From contig CBDDJL010000002.1 in NCBI GenBank assembly GCA_965229715.1, positions 124,001 to 188,000 on the forward strand: DNA of 64,000 nucleotides, read 5' to 3'. The notes beneath the pieces were generated by a model, which saw only the letters and a program-made list of their open reading frames with translations, was not told the DNA's origin and did not search any database. Shown piece by piece: positions 43,701 to 53,145 of the stretch. This DNA is from JAVJST01 sp965229715 (GTDB lineage: Bacteria; Pseudomonadota; Alphaproteobacteria; Rhodospirillales; Casp-alpha2). The translations under genes were made by a program, and so were the position numbers. The first letter of the stretch is position 1. Each line of letters opens with the position of its first letter.

Positions 43701-45335
43701 ATGCCGAGTTTAATTCAAACCGCCTATCACAAGAGCCGCTTCTACGGCTGGATGCTACAGGGCACGGTACCCGAACGGCTGCGTGGCGCGCCGCCGGATC
43801 CGGTGCCCGGCAATGCCGACGACGGGCGGTTGGTGCTGGACGGCGATTACCGTTTGCTCGGCAACACCCGGCATCTCGGCGACTTGCCGTGGCTCAATGG
43901 CCGTCTTTCGCTTCAGGCAAAACATGCGCTGCACCGCTTCGGGTTCCTCCGCGACCTGCAAGCCCTGGGTTCGCCCGCGGCAGCGGCCAAGGGACGCGAA
44001 CTGGTGATCCGCTGGATGAACGCTTTCGGCCGCTGGCATGAGGTCGGCTGGGCGCCGGCGGTGACCGGCGGCCGCATCGTCAACTGGCTGACCGCTTTTC
44101 ATTTCATCGACGAACCGAACCAGCCGGGGTTTGCGTTATCGGTCCGCGAGCAGCTCGCGATGCAGGCCCGTCATCTCGCGCGAAAAATCGACGACATGAA
44201 AGGCGCCGCCGAAGCCATCGAAGCGGCAGAGGGATTGATCCTCGCCGGAATTTGCCTGGTTGGCCTCGAACACCTGATCGACGACGGCCTCGACGCCCTG
44301 GAACACGGCGCACGCACGCAAACCCTGCCGGACGGCGGGCATGTCAGACGAAATGCCGCCGCACAGCTCGACATGTTGGCCAGGTTCGTACGGGTGCGCG
44401 AGACCCTGATTGCCGCCCGCATCGAGGTGCCCGGCTGGCTCGAAGACGCAATCCGCCGCGCCGCGCCGATGCTGCGTGCATTGCTGCATGGCGACGGCGA
44501 TGCGGTTCTGTTCAATGGCGCCTCCGAGGGGATAGCGGAACCGGCTGCGAAGGTTCTCGCGGTCTCGGGCATCAAGAGTAACGCCGTACTCGATGCTCCG
44601 GACACCGGGTTCCAGCGGTTCGAAACGCCGAATGCCGTTATGATCGCCGATGCCGGCGCGGGACTGGTTTCCGGATCGGACCGCGACGCGCATGCCGGCC
44701 TGTTGAGTTTCGAGTTCAGCCGCAAGCGCCAGCGCATCATCGTCAACTGCGGTGCGCACCCCGACCGGCATGACGACTGGCACAACGCCCTTCGCGCCAC
44801 GGCGGCGCATACAGCGCTGGTTGTCGACGACACCAACGCGATCGAAGTGCTGGAGGAAGGCGGTCTCAAGCATTCGATCACCGACGTCAGTTGCAGGCGT
44901 AGCGACTCGGGCGGCAGCGCCTACGTACAGATGCGCCACAACGGTTACCGCAAGCTGTTCGGGTTGATCCACAGTCGCGATCTCTATCTCGCCTCGACCG
45001 GTGACGATCTGCGCGGGCGCGACAGCCTCAACCTTGCCGGCGACCATATCGGCCGGCCGGCGGAGCGATTTACCATCCGTTTCCATCTGCACCCGAACGT
45101 CGCAGCAGAAGCAACGTCCGGCGGCGAAGCCGCCATGTTGAAGCTGCCGAATAAGGAGGGCTGGCGGTTTCGCTGTGCCGGCGGCGGCGTCACGGTCGAG
45201 GACAGCATCTACGTCGGCACACCCGGCATGCCGCGCCGATCGCGCCAGATCGTCGTCACCGGCCCGGTCAGTCCGCTTGGCGTCGATATCAAGTGGTCGC
45301 TGATTCTCGAACGCAAGGCCGGCGATCAGAGATGA
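43701..45335 (+). CDS. Heparinase II/III family protein
   Basis: 544 residues. The N-terminal (alpha/alpha)6 toroid (about 60-330; HRFGFLRDLQALGSPAAAAK, WAPAVTGGRIVNWLTAFHFI) is followed by a heparinase II/III C-terminal beta-sandwich with DAHAGLLSFEFSRKRQRIIV and NCGAHPDRHDDWHNALRATA, the H/Y region of the family. In Alphaproteobacteria this gene usually follows rsmB; a role in surface or alginate-like polysaccharide turnover is presumed. No obvious signal peptide, which is odd for a polysaccharide lyase. Ends in a 4-bp ATGA overlap with the acetyltransferase gene. Confidence 0.88.
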   Translation: MPSLIQTAYHKSRFYGWMLQGTVPERLRGAPPDPVPGNADDGRLVLDGDYRLLGNTRHLGDLPWLNGRLSLQAKHALHRFGFLRDLQALGSPAAAAKGRELVIRWMNAFGRWHEVGWAPAVTGGRIVNWLTAFHFIDEPNQPGFALSVREQLAMQARHLARKIDDMKGAAEAIEAAEGLILAGICLVGLEHLIDDGLDALEHGARTQTLPDGGHVRRNAAAQLDMLARFVRVRETLIAARIEVPGWLEDAIRRAAPMLRALLHGDGDAVLFNGASEGIAEPAAKVLAVSGIKSNAVLDAPDTGFQRFETPNAVMIADAGAGLVSGSDRDAHAGLLSFEFSRKRQRIIVNCGAHPDRHDDWHNALRATAAHTALVVDDTNAIEVLEEGGLKHSITDVSCRRSDSGGSAYVQMRHNGYRKLFGLIHSRDLYLASTGDDLRGRDSLNLAGDHIGRPAERFTIRFHLHPNVAAEATSGGEAAMLKLPNKEGWRFRCAGGGVTVEDSIYVGTPGMPRRSRQIVVTGPVSPLGVDIKWSLILERKAGDQR

Positions 45336-45907
45336 AGGGGCTTTGGCGTCTGTTTCGCCGAACGGGCGGCAACGGCAAACTGCCCAACGGGCTGATCATC
45401 GGCCGCCACACCTACGGCGTCAGTCACAAATCGGTCGTTAGGCTATCGCCGGACGCGCCCGTCACGATCGGCCAGTTCTGCTCTTTCGGACCGGAGGTTC
45501 GGATTTTTTCGAAGGCGGATCATCCGACCGAACTGCCGTCGACCTATCCGTTCAGGACGTTGCTCAGCGGCGATGGCCGCGAGAACCGCGACGCCGTCAC
45601 GCGCGGACCGGTCACCATCGGCAACGACGTCTGGGTCGGCGCCCGCGCCATGATCCTGAGCGGCGTAACCGTCGGAAACGGCGCCGTCATCGGCGCAGGG
45701 GCCGTGGTCGCGAAGAACGTCCCGGCCTATGCCATCGTTGCCGGCAATCCTGCAAAGATCGTGCGACGGCGCTTCACCGCGCAACAGATCGATGCGCTGG
45801 AACAAATCGCCTGGTGGGATTGGCCAACGGACAAGATCCGGAAACTGGAAGACCTGTTCTACGGCGACGTCGACGCGTTCATCGCCGCGGCCAACGCAGG
45901 TCCCTAA
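45332..45907 (+). CDS. Left-handed beta-helix O-acetyltransferase (CatB-like)
   Basis: 191 residues with hexapeptide repeats: VTIGQFCSFGPEVRIFSKAD, VTIGNDVWVGARAMILSGVT, VGNGAVIGAGAVVAKNVPAY and the conserved AIVAGNPAKIVRRRF end. The catalytic His is in FSKADHP. It transfers acetyl from acetyl-CoA to a sugar or similar hydroxyl. ATGA overlap with the heparinase gene indicates translational coupling, consistent with polysaccharide work. A large inverted repeat follows its stop. Confidence 0.9.
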   Translation: MKGLWRLFRRTGGNGKLPNGLIIGRHTYGVSHKSVVRLSPDAPVTIGQFCSFGPEVRIFSKADHPTELPSTYPFRTLLSGDGRENRDAVTRGPVTIGNDVWVGARAMILSGVTVGNGAVIGAGAVVAKNVPAYAIVAGNPAKIVRRRFTAQQIDALEQIAWWDWPTDKIRKLEDLFYGDVDAFIAAANAGP

Positions 45908-45911
45908 ACGT

Positions 45912-46007
45912 TAGAGCCTGCCACAGTTAGATGGAAACAGCCGATAAACCGGCCTTCGGCGCCGGCTCCGGTGCCCCGGCGATTCAATCTAACCGTGACA
46001 GGCTCTA
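45912..46007. repeat. Large inverted repeat between convergent genes
   Basis: 21-nt arms at 45912-45932 (TAGAGCCTGCCACAGTTAGAT) and 45987-46007 are complementary at 19 of 21 positions. The 54-bp interior is GC-rich and also foldable. The OMP gene stop codon falls in the right arm. The segment GATTCAATCTAA and the CTCTA end are shared with copy B of the intergenic element (31848-31973), so they may be related. A probable bidirectional terminator. Confidence 0.8.
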
Positions 46008-46724
46008 GAACAGAAAATCGAGACCGAGCACGATATCGTGCGATACGTGGGTGTCGCCGGTAACCTCGGCCCCCGACGAAAACCGGCCCGATTCGACTTC
46101 GCCCATATTGACGTAACGATACCCCAGATCCCCGACCCAGCTGTCGGAAATCGCGACGCGGGCGCCGAGCTGGACGCTGTAGGCGAAATTGTCGGTATCC
46201 GTGGTCAGCGTCTGGGCCGCGACGCTGTTGTCGTTCGATTCGCGGGTGGTTTCCGAACTGTTTCTGGCCCAGCCTATTCCCGCACCGACGTACGGTCGCC
46301 ATGGTGTCCCGGTGGCGAAGTCGTAGTAGGCGGAAAACAGCAGCGCGTGAGATTGCAGATCGTTCTTGTATCCGATTTTCGGATCGCCTTGCTCCGTGGT
46401 GTCGAAGTCGTTCCGGAAACGGAAGATGTACTCGATGTCCGTGCGGATCGGCCAACCGTGCTTGTTCCAGTGATAGCCCGCCCGAAGGCCGACACCCGCC
46501 GTGGTATCGAAATCGTCGCCATCCTTGCCGAATGAACCGCCTCGTCCGCCGCTCAGCGACTCGTCCTCGACGGTGGCAAAGGCCGGCAACAGCCGGCCGC
46601 CCAGATAAAACCCGAGATCGTTGACATCGGCCTTCACGTCATAAGCGGGAATACAACCCAATGCGAAGATGGAAACGGCCAAAAGCCAGCGCGTTGCGGC
46701 GGCGTTCGTCAGCATCGTTTTCAT
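46005..46724 (-). CDS. Outer-membrane beta-barrel protein
   Basis: 239 residues. Signal peptide RWLLAVSIFALGCIPAYDV with a likely cleavage after VKA. The mature part has eight alternating amphipathic strands, e.g. FYLGGRLLPAFATVEDES, GLRAGYHWNKHGWPIRTDIE, YVGAGIGWARNSS, DLGYRYVNMGEVESG, and ends in a terminal Phe (DIVLGLDFLF), the BAM recognition signature. OmpA-like/OMP_b-brl barrel of eight strands. Function unknown; next to a PagL-like gene 21 bp upstream on the same strand, so they are likely co-transcribed. Confidence 0.88.
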   Translation of the reverse strand: MKTMLTNAAATRWLLAVSIFALGCIPAYDVKADVNDLGFYLGGRLLPAFATVEDESLSGGRGGSFGKDGDDFDTTAGVGLRAGYHWNKHGWPIRTDIEYIFRFRNDFDTTEQGDPKIGYKNDLQSHALLFSAYYDFATGTPWRPYVGAGIGWARNSSETTRESNDNSVAAQTLTTDTDNFAYSVQLGARVAISDSWVGDLGYRYVNMGEVESGRFSSGAEVTGDTHVSHDIVLGLDFLF

Positions 46725-46745
46725 GAATATCAAGGCTTCGCCTCC

Positions 46746-47528
46746 CTAGAATGCGTAGTGAAGACGAATCCCGGAATTATCCATTCCCCGGTTTCTGTCA
46801 TCGCAAAGACCGCCATGCGACACATGATCGAGATAGAGCGCGACGGCATAGGTTGAATCGAAACGATACCCAAGTTCGATCGACTCGCGGAACAGCCAGC
46901 TGCACCCCAATGCCCGGCGGCCTTCCTCATCGGTATCGCTGCCGGAGTTTCCGTCATGAACCGCCATGCCGAAACTGAAATCGATAAACGTGTCCCACCA
47001 CAGGTCGAACGTCCACATCAGACCGCCGTACAAGATGCTTGTATCGCCGATCGTGTTGATCGTCGCCCCCAGCATGGGTCTGGGCTCCCAGATCGGCGCG
47101 AGGAAGTCCGGCGAATGGAACAGGATCTCCGGGTTCACATCGATACCGCTCTCCGTCTTGCTCGCTAACGGGCCGAAATTGTGGGCCAGGACACCGAACC
47201 GAAGTTCGGATATCCAGGGATCGTCGCCCGCGTCCACTTCCGCCGTCTGCGGCGAGGACTGTGAAACGGTGCTGTCTGACTGGACCGACGGCTGATCGGG
47301 GATAACCGGTGAAACGGCTGTCGGGGCCGGCGTCTCGGGGTCGGCCAGCCCGGAAAACTCCGGATAGATCGAGAAATCGTAGAGGCCCGTCCCGGCAGCC
47401 GACGGGCGCGACATGACAGCGAGCGCAATCATCGCGATTGCGACTGTTCCCGCACGGATAACGATTCCGGCTGTACTGCCCCCTGCAAACAATGCACGCC
47501 CCCTCAAACGCCTTTGCAGCAAGCCCAT
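46746..47528 (-). CDS. PagL-like lipid A 3-O-deacylase / acyloxyacyl hydrolase
   Basis: 260 residues. The C-terminal 150 residues are a PagL-type barrel: ELRFGVLAHNFGPLASKTES, then SIELGYRFDSTYAVALYLDH, with the catalytic His and Ser in DHVSHGGLCD and the terminal GIRLHYAF. An N-terminal hydrophobic signal (AGTVAIAMIALAVMSRPSAA) is followed by a Pro/Ser/Thr-rich linker of about 60 residues, longer than in typical PagL proteins. It would remove an acyl chain from lipid A in the outer membrane. ATG 47528 is preferred to the TTG at 47540. Confidence 0.85.
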   Translation of the reverse strand: MGLLQRRLRGRALFAGGSTAGIVIRAGTVAIAMIALAVMSRPSAAGTGLYDFSIYPEFSGLADPETPAPTAVSPVIPDQPSVQSDSTVSQSSPQTAEVDAGDDPWISELRFGVLAHNFGPLASKTESGIDVNPEILFHSPDFLAPIWEPRPMLGATINTIGDTSILYGGLMWTFDLWWDTFIDFSFGMAVHDGNSGSDTDEEGRRALGCSWLFRESIELGYRFDSTYAVALYLDHVSHGGLCDDRNRGMDNSGIRLHYAF

Positions 47529-47586
47529 AGGACTACCCAAAGCCCGAGACTATTGCAATTTTTAAACGATTAGGCGGCTACCGGGC

Positions 47587-48561
47587 CTACTTCGCGCCGC
47601 CCCGGTCCGCGGCAAGGTTATCCTTGTTCTCAAGATACCATTGATAAGTTCTTGAAAGACCGTCCTGAAACGACGTCCTCGCTTTCCAACCGAGGCTTTC
47701 GATCAAGGAAACGTCAACAAGCTTGCGCATCATGCCGTCCGGCTGATCGGCGTTAAATTCAAGCTCGCCCTCGAACCCGACGGCACGGCACACGTGCTCG
47801 GCCAGTTCGCGGATGGTGAATTCCTCGCCGGTGCCGATGTTAACGTGCTGTTCGTCCGAATAATGCTCCATGAGAAACACCAATGCATCGGCGAGGTCCT
47901 CGACATAGAGGAACTCGCGCTTCGGCCGCCCCGATCCCCAGACCTCTATGGACGGGTCGCCTTTGATCTTGGCCGTATGCGCCTTCGACATCAGCGCCGG
48001 CAGGACATGGCTGTTCATCAGATCGAAATTGTCGCCGGGCCCGTAGAGATTGTTGGGCTGGGCGGCGATGAAATCGCAGCCGTACTGACGCCGGTAGGCC
48101 TGACAGAGCTTGATGCCGGCGATTTTGGCCAGCGAATACCATTCGTTAGTCGGCTCCAACGGACCCGTGAGCAGCGCATCCTCGGCCATGGGCTGCGGCG
48201 CTTCCTTCGGATAGATGCAGGCGGAGCCGAGAAACAGCAGCTTCTCGACCCCGGTTTTCCAGGCCGCATTGACGATCGACGTCTCGATCACGAGGTTGTC
48301 GTGCAGGAACTCGGCCGGATAGGCGTTGTTGGCGTGAATGCCGCCGACCCGGGCAGCGGCGAGAAAGATCGCCTGTGGGCGGGCCTCCGCCATCCAGTTT
48401 TCGACATCGGCCTGGCGCGTCAGATCGACCCGGTCGCGCCCGGCCTCGACGATCTCGCAATCGATCTCGCCGAGACGCCGCACGATGGCGGAGCCGACCA
48501 TGCCGCGATGGCCGGCGACCCAGACGCGTTTTCCGGAGAGGGGATAGGCTGGAATCGACAT
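47587..48561 (-). CDS. fcl: GDP-L-fucose synthase
   Basis: 324 residues; epimerises and reduces GDP-4-keto-6-deoxymannose to GDP-L-fucose. N-terminal VWVAGHRGMVGSAIVRRLGE Rossmann motif, IFLAAARVGGIHANNAYPAE, LFLGSACIYPKEAPQPMAED, and the catalytic YSLAKIAGIKLCQAYRRQYG (Y-x-x-x-K); substrate-binding GSGRPKREFLYVEDLADA. Gene is alone on its strand and GDP-mannose dehydratase is not in the window. ATG 48561 matches the conserved N-terminus; a longer open frame to 48771 is not supported. It supplies a deoxysugar for the surface glycan. Confidence 0.95.
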   Translation of the reverse strand: MSIPAYPLSGKRVWVAGHRGMVGSAIVRRLGEIDCEIVEAGRDRVDLTRQADVENWMAEARPQAIFLAAARVGGIHANNAYPAEFLHDNLVIETSIVNAAWKTGVEKLLFLGSACIYPKEAPQPMAEDALLTGPLEPTNEWYSLAKIAGIKLCQAYRRQYGCDFIAAQPNNLYGPGDNFDLMNSHVLPALMSKAHTAKIKGDPSIEVWGSGRPKREFLYVEDLADALVFLMEHYSDEQHVNIGTGEEFTIRELAEHVCRAVGFEGELEFNADQPDGMMRKLVDVSLIESLGWKARTSFQDGLSRTYQWYLENKDNLAADRGGAK

Positions 48562-48712
48562 TCCGTGAGGCTGACAACATTTCTGAGCCGAACACGTCGG
48601 CATTTCGCCTTGACGGCAGCATCGCCAAAATGACCCAATCGGCGGCGAACCGCAACGGCTTCCATGCCCGCGCGATCGTGTTCTTGGACGTGATTTACGT
48701 TTGTGAGCTTGT

Positions 48713-50305
48713 ATGAGTGTGTCAACGCTATCCCGCCCGATCCAGATTGCTCTCGCCGTATCGGGCCGCATTCTGCAACCACGACCTTATTTCGTTACCC
48801 TTACCCTTTATCTCGTCGCCATGTGGTTCCTGCGGTTGTGGCTGTTTCCTGCAGGGTCAGCGGACGATGCAGAACAGCTGTTCTTCGCCCAGTCTTTCGA
48901 GCTCGGCTATAAAGCGGGGCAGCCACCGCTCTACACCTGGATCGTGTGGTCCGCCGAGCAGGTGTTCGGCGTCTCCCTGGGCCTCGTCGTCGCCATCAAG
49001 TATGGCTTCATCTGGTTAACCCATTTATTGGCTTTCATACTCGGCCGTCAGCTCACGAATAGCAGTCGCTGGGGCGTTCTCACGTCACTCTGCTTGTTCG
49101 CTATCTACTATCTGGCATGGGATTCGATCCTCAATTACAGCCAGACGGTGCTGATCGCCGCGCTCGCGTTCGCCGGCGTTGCGGCGGTTCGCGCCATTGT
49201 CCGCAACGGTTCGGCAAGCGCCGCGGTGACGCTTGGCCTGATCGTCGGCGTCGGCATCATGACAAAATACAACTTCGCACTGTTTTCCGTGGCATTGATC
49301 GGTGCCGCCTTGCTCGACCGGCGCGGCCGGGGAACCTTGATTGGTCGCGGCGGTGTCTTCGGCCTAATCGCGGCAGCGCTGATCTCATTGCCGCATCTCG
49401 TCTGGCTGATCACGGGACACGTCAGCGGCGCCGCACTGACGCAGGCGGTCCCTGCCATGTCAGCAACAGACGGGAGCGCATTCGCCTGGGGTCCGTTTCT
49501 CGCCGCGCGCGGCGTTGGGCTGCTCGACACGCTGGAGGCCACAGTCTCCATACTGCTGCCTTTTTTGGTGATCTGGTTGATCTTCTTCCCGCGTAGCGCC
49601 CGGCGTATCGGCTCCGCCGCAGGCGAAACCGTGACGGCTGACCTGCGGCTGATGGAGAGAATATTTGGCCTGTTCCTTCTTCAGGTCCTGCTACTTGTCG
49701 CTGTCGCCGGTATGACCGAAGTGCGCAATCATTGGTTCATCGTGCTCGTGCCGTTTGTTGCGTATGCAGTACTTAGGACAGCAGCAGTCTATGGCGACCC
49801 GGCGGACCCTCGGCCACTTGCCTGTTCTGCCGTCCTGCTGATGCTCGCATGCGCGGTTACCGTCGGCATCGCCACGGCAGCCATTCTTGAGAAGCAAACC
49901 TGCTTCGAGTGCGACATGGTCATTCCGTACGATAAAGTCGCCGAAAACCTTAAGTCCCGCGGGTTTAGCCGCGGCAACGTTTTCGCGTCTGACCAACCGT
50001 CGCAGATTGCGGGAAATTTGCGGCCGTATTTTCCGGGCGCTCAACTGAACAGTCTGGTTTTTTCCGCCTACCAGCCACCGGAACCAAAAAAATCTACCGG
50101 TTGTCTTGCAATATGGATGGCAGCGACCGATACGGTCCAATCTACCGTAACGAATGCTAATTCATTGAGGCAGTGGCTGGGACTATCAGACGAGGAGTCC
50201 CGGCTTCGGAACGGTCAGTTCGATATCGAGATAGCCAACGGCAGGCGACAAACTTATGGCTACATTCTGATCGGAGAAAGCGACTTGGTCGGCGTCTGTA
50301 AATAA
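48713..50305 (+). CDS. Membrane glycosyltransferase, GT39/ArnT-like (PMT_2)
   Basis: 530-residue polytopic protein with about ten to twelve hydrophobic segments and a soluble C-terminal region from about residue 400. The first periplasmic loop has the family motif SADDAEQLFFAQSFELGYKA with acidic residues and GQPPLYTWIVW, as in ArnT/PMT enzymes that use lipid-linked sugar donors. Several other loops are typical (ETLEATVSILLPFLV-like region after residue 265). Substrate unknown. ATG 48713 follows a short AT-rich promoter region; divergent from fcl. Confidence 0.85.
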   Translation: MSVSTLSRPIQIALAVSGRILQPRPYFVTLTLYLVAMWFLRLWLFPAGSADDAEQLFFAQSFELGYKAGQPPLYTWIVWSAEQVFGVSLGLVVAIKYGFIWLTHLLAFILGRQLTNSSRWGVLTSLCLFAIYYLAWDSILNYSQTVLIAALAFAGVAAVRAIVRNGSASAAVTLGLIVGVGIMTKYNFALFSVALIGAALLDRRGRGTLIGRGGVFGLIAAALISLPHLVWLITGHVSGAALTQAVPAMSATDGSAFAWGPFLAARGVGLLDTLEATVSILLPFLVIWLIFFPRSARRIGSAAGETVTADLRLMERIFGLFLLQVLLLVAVAGMTEVRNHWFIVLVPFVAYAVLRTAAVYGDPADPRPLACSAVLLMLACAVTVGIATAAILEKQTCFECDMVIPYDKVAENLKSRGFSRGNVFASDQPSQIAGNLRPYFPGAQLNSLVFSAYQPPEPKKSTGCLAIWMAATDTVQSTVTNANSLRQWLGLSDEESRLRNGQFDIEIANGRRQTYGYILIGESDLVGVCK

Positions 50306-50601
50306 CGACAGCATTGGGCAGTTGCACCGAGTACGGTTTGCGGGAGACCAATATTTCGCCGCAACCCGCGGCATCCTGAAAAGATTGAATGTCCGGCACG
50401 GAACGAATTTCTCGGGTCTGCTCAACTCCGACCAAGGGTTCTCATTTTCAATAGGAAATGAGATAGAGCTACGGTTCGCGATGTATATTATCGACGACCC
50501 CGAGATATAGGGGATGTACCGCTAGTGCTCCCTCACGCTCAACAGGCATTCCGCTGGGGGCGCCTATCGAACTAGGACTTAGAAACCTCTGGTCAAGAAT
50601 C
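50306..50601. other. Gene-free gap of about 296 bp
   Basis: Between two convergent genes. A 62-codon TTG-started frame at 50322-50510 has no ribosome-binding site and no recognisable domain. No terminator hairpin with a T-run is evident; transcripts may end by other means. Confidence 0.55.
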
Positions 50602-52218
50602 TTAATACTCAATCCGGCGTGAACCAATTTTGAGATTTGCTGCGCCGGTGTTGAGCAACGTATATCGGAAGAAATCCCATGCCCCGCGCAAAATACGAAC
50701 TGCGACACGATAATCTTTCAACTTTAACAAGTAGTTCCAGAATACCATCGGTTTTAAAAAAGCCCGGTATATGGCCTTCTGATAAGCAACCAATTCCTCG
50801 AGTGTAAGTCCATGTGGCAAGTAGGACGGGTCGTGTGCGGTAAGATCGCTGAGGTCGCCCGCGCGCTCAAGATTCACACCATACTTCGGTGCCATCTTAT
50901 ACGCTGGCGTGCCGGGTAATGGCGTAAAGAATGAAACGTGGAAATAAGAAATCGGATTGCGCCTGATGAACGCAAGCGTTTCCTCTAGCGTCTCAGGAGT
51001 CTCCCCGAAAGAGCCGACCATGAACATGCCGCGCACACCAATACCGGCTTCATGGGTGATACGGATCGCGTGTTCCATCTTTTCCACGCTCTGATCTTTG
51101 TTGATGTTCTTAAGAATCACCTCTGAGCCACTCTCAAGTCCGAAGCCGATTTGCCAGCAACCCGCTTTCTTCATTGCCGCCAGCATCTCTGGATCAACAT
51201 AGTCAACCCGACAGAAACAAGACCAGGACATATCCACCTTCGACTTCTGGATTAGTTCGCAGAAGCGGAACACGTTTTCTCGATCGTAGGTGAACATATC
51301 ATCGGAGATAAAAACGTCGCGAATACCGAAATCGAAATGCAGTTGCTCGAATAACTTGACCATGTATTCAGCAGAATGACCGCGGAATCCATTCCCCAAG
51401 GATCGCGGATTGCAGAAAAAGCACTTCGCGGGGCAACCTCTAGATGTCGTCAGCGATGCGTGAGGTAAGCGATTCAAGTTATCGCCTGCGGGGTGGTAGT
51501 ATTTCTGCATCTTCGGCAGATACTCCCACGCAGGCAACGGCAACTCATCGAGATCCGCCAAGGCACTGCGACGCTTCGTGCGAACGATCTCGCCACCTTC
51601 ACGGAACACGAGGTTTGGGATACCGTGCAGGGGCAGGTCCTGTTCCAAAGCGTCCAGCATCTCAACGATAGAAATCTCTCCCTCACCAACGATGCCTAGA
51701 TCGAAAGCTGGAAAATCCTCCAGCGCATCCAGTGGTCGGAAAGATACATGTGGCCCCCCGATCATAACCGTGATCGATTGGCCTCTTTCGGCGGCAATCT
51801 GCTTGCATGCAATAGCGAGTTTCGAAGAAATGACGATCGTTGGTGTGTAGGAGGTGATACCGACGTACTTTGGGTGATTTTTCATGACCTCGTAAGCAGT
51901 GCGTTCAACATCCCAATTGAACGGTACAGCATCGATGATGCTCGGTTCATAACCAGCATCACGAATGATTGCGGAGAGCAGACAAAGGCCTTGCGGCGGC
52001 TGGCAAGCCGCTGCGTTGGCAAGTTCGCCATGCATCTTCAGGTTACTATCGTGTTCATCGATATGACCGGGGTGAACAAATGTCACCCGCGCACCGGTAC
52101 CCACGAATGATCGATGCGCGCGAAGGGATGAAAACGTTGGATACAACTCCGGGGCGTCGCTTTGAATTGTTGCAGATTTTCCACGGGATGTCTTTTCACC
52201 TACAGTGATCTGATTCAC
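50602..52218 (-). CDS. B12-binding radical SAM protein
   Basis: 538 residues. N-terminal cobalamin-binding-like domain (about 40-190: VTFVHPGHIDEHDSNLKMHG, PPQGLCLLSAIIRDAGYEPS, GGPHVSFRPLDALEDFPAF with VGEGE). Radical SAM core with the [4Fe-4S] motif TTSRGCPAKCFFCNPRSLGN (C-x3-C-x2-C), GFGLESGSEVILKNINKDQS and GMFMVGSFGETPETLEETLA. Members of this group act in peptide or small-molecule methylation and glycan-associated pathways. Length and layout are normal; substrate unknown. Downstream of formyltransferase/deacetylase genes on the same strand, 144 bp from them. Confidence 0.92.
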   Translation of the reverse strand: MNQITVGEKTSRGKSATIQSDAPELYPTFSSLRAHRSFVGTGARVTFVHPGHIDEHDSNLKMHGELANAAACQPPQGLCLLSAIIRDAGYEPSIIDAVPFNWDVERTAYEVMKNHPKYVGITSYTPTIVISSKLAIACKQIAAERGQSITVMIGGPHVSFRPLDALEDFPAFDLGIVGEGEISIVEMLDALEQDLPLHGIPNLVFREGGEIVRTKRRSALADLDELPLPAWEYLPKMQKYYHPAGDNLNRLPHASLTTSRGCPAKCFFCNPRSLGNGFRGHSAEYMVKLFEQLHFDFGIRDVFISDDMFTYDRENVFRFCELIQKSKVDMSWSCFCRVDYVDPEMLAAMKKAGCWQIGFGLESGSEVILKNINKDQSVEKMEHAIRITHEAGIGVRGMFMVGSFGETPETLEETLAFIRRNPISYFHVSFFTPLPGTPAYKMAPKYGVNLERAGDLSDLTAHDPSYLPHGLTLEELVAYQKAIYRAFLKPMVFWNYLLKLKDYRVAVRILRGAWDFFRYTLLNTGAANLKIGSRRIEY

Positions 52219-52362
52219 GTCGATATCCTCAATGCCGAATTCTCAATACACGACAATACCCGACAAGCCTCGCCCGGTGTCGTAATGCAGAGTTTATATA
52301 GGACTGCAGATTAACGTTCAATAATCAGTAGGCATCGAAAAGAACACTGCGCGATTGCTGCT

Positions 52363-53145
52363 CTATACAAAACGACCGCCACGACGGCGGAACTCTCGCC
52401 AATCTTCATTGGTCGGGAAGGAATAGTAGCTTCGTGGATGCCGCTCCCCAGGCATTTCCTCACCGCTTTCAAGTCGCTCGATGGCCTGTATGATTAGTGC
52501 GGCACTGATCGCGAAGCAACGATGATAAATTCGGGTCAAGGACTCGCCGTGAGAGACGGGTAAAGCTTCTTGAGCAAGTACGTTGCCTTTGTCGATTTCG
52601 GGAGCCATCGAATGCACACTAACGCCAACCTCCTTCTCGCCATTGGCGATAGCGTGAAGAACAGGCCAGAGCCCGCCGTATGACGGCAACAACGACGAAT
52701 GTCGATTGAGACACCCCAGCCGTGGGATTCCAAGTAGCTCACGTCCGAATATCAGTGAGTTGGAACTGACGATGACATCCGGCGAAAACTCTCGTACTCG
52801 GGCCAGTGATCGTGAGTCGTTGATGGTGTCTCGCACTAATTCGTAGTCTATCCCGCGGTTCCGGCAGACCGACGCAACTGAAAAAAAGTGCCCATTCACA
52901 CCCGTTGGGAACAACAACGTCAGGGCAGTATAGGAAACGCGAGTTACTCCAAAGTATAATAACTCCCAGATCGTTAGTTGTTGGAAGTTGCGCATGATGT
53001 AACCAGCAAGGTCTGATTTTTCCGGCACTCTAGTGACGATCATCACCTGTACCGTTGCGCCTCGCGCGGCCAACATCGAAAAGAGTTCGTCCATGAATGC
53101 CGGTACATAGTAGGGCGTTTCATCGACTACAATCAAAACATTCAT
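52363..53145 (-). CDS. Formyltransferase-like protein
   Basis: 260 residues. The N-terminal 200 residues resemble the formyl_trans_N domain: MNVLIVVDETPYYVPAFMD, VIVSSNSLIFGRELLGIPRL, the catalytic Asn/His in NRHSSLLPSYGGLWPVLHAI, and the catalytic Asp in SVHSMAPEIDKGNVLAQEAL. Such enzymes formylate sugar amines (e.g. dTDP-4-amino-sugars) using N10-formyl-tetrahydrofolate, or tRNA in the Fmt case; this one lacks a Fmt C-terminal domain. ATGA overlap with the deacetylase gene. A sugar-formylation role in surface glycans is likely. Confidence 0.82.
   Translation of the reverse strand: MNVLIVVDETPYYVPAFMDELFSMLAARGATVQVMIVTRVPEKSDLAGYIMRNFQQLTIWELLYFGVTRVSYTALTLLFPTGVNGHFFSVASVCRNRGIDYELVRDTINDSRSLARVREFSPDVIVSSNSLIFGRELLGIPRLGCLNRHSSLLPSYGGLWPVLHAIANGEKEVGVSVHSMAPEIDKGNVLAQEALPVSHGESLTRIYHRCFAISAALIIQAIERLESGEEMPGERHPRSYYSFPTNEDWREFRRRGGRFV

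Noticed and set aside
50322..50510. 62-codon plus-strand frame after the GT39-like gene
   Set aside because: TTG start without a ribosome-binding site and no recognisable domain; not supported as a gene.
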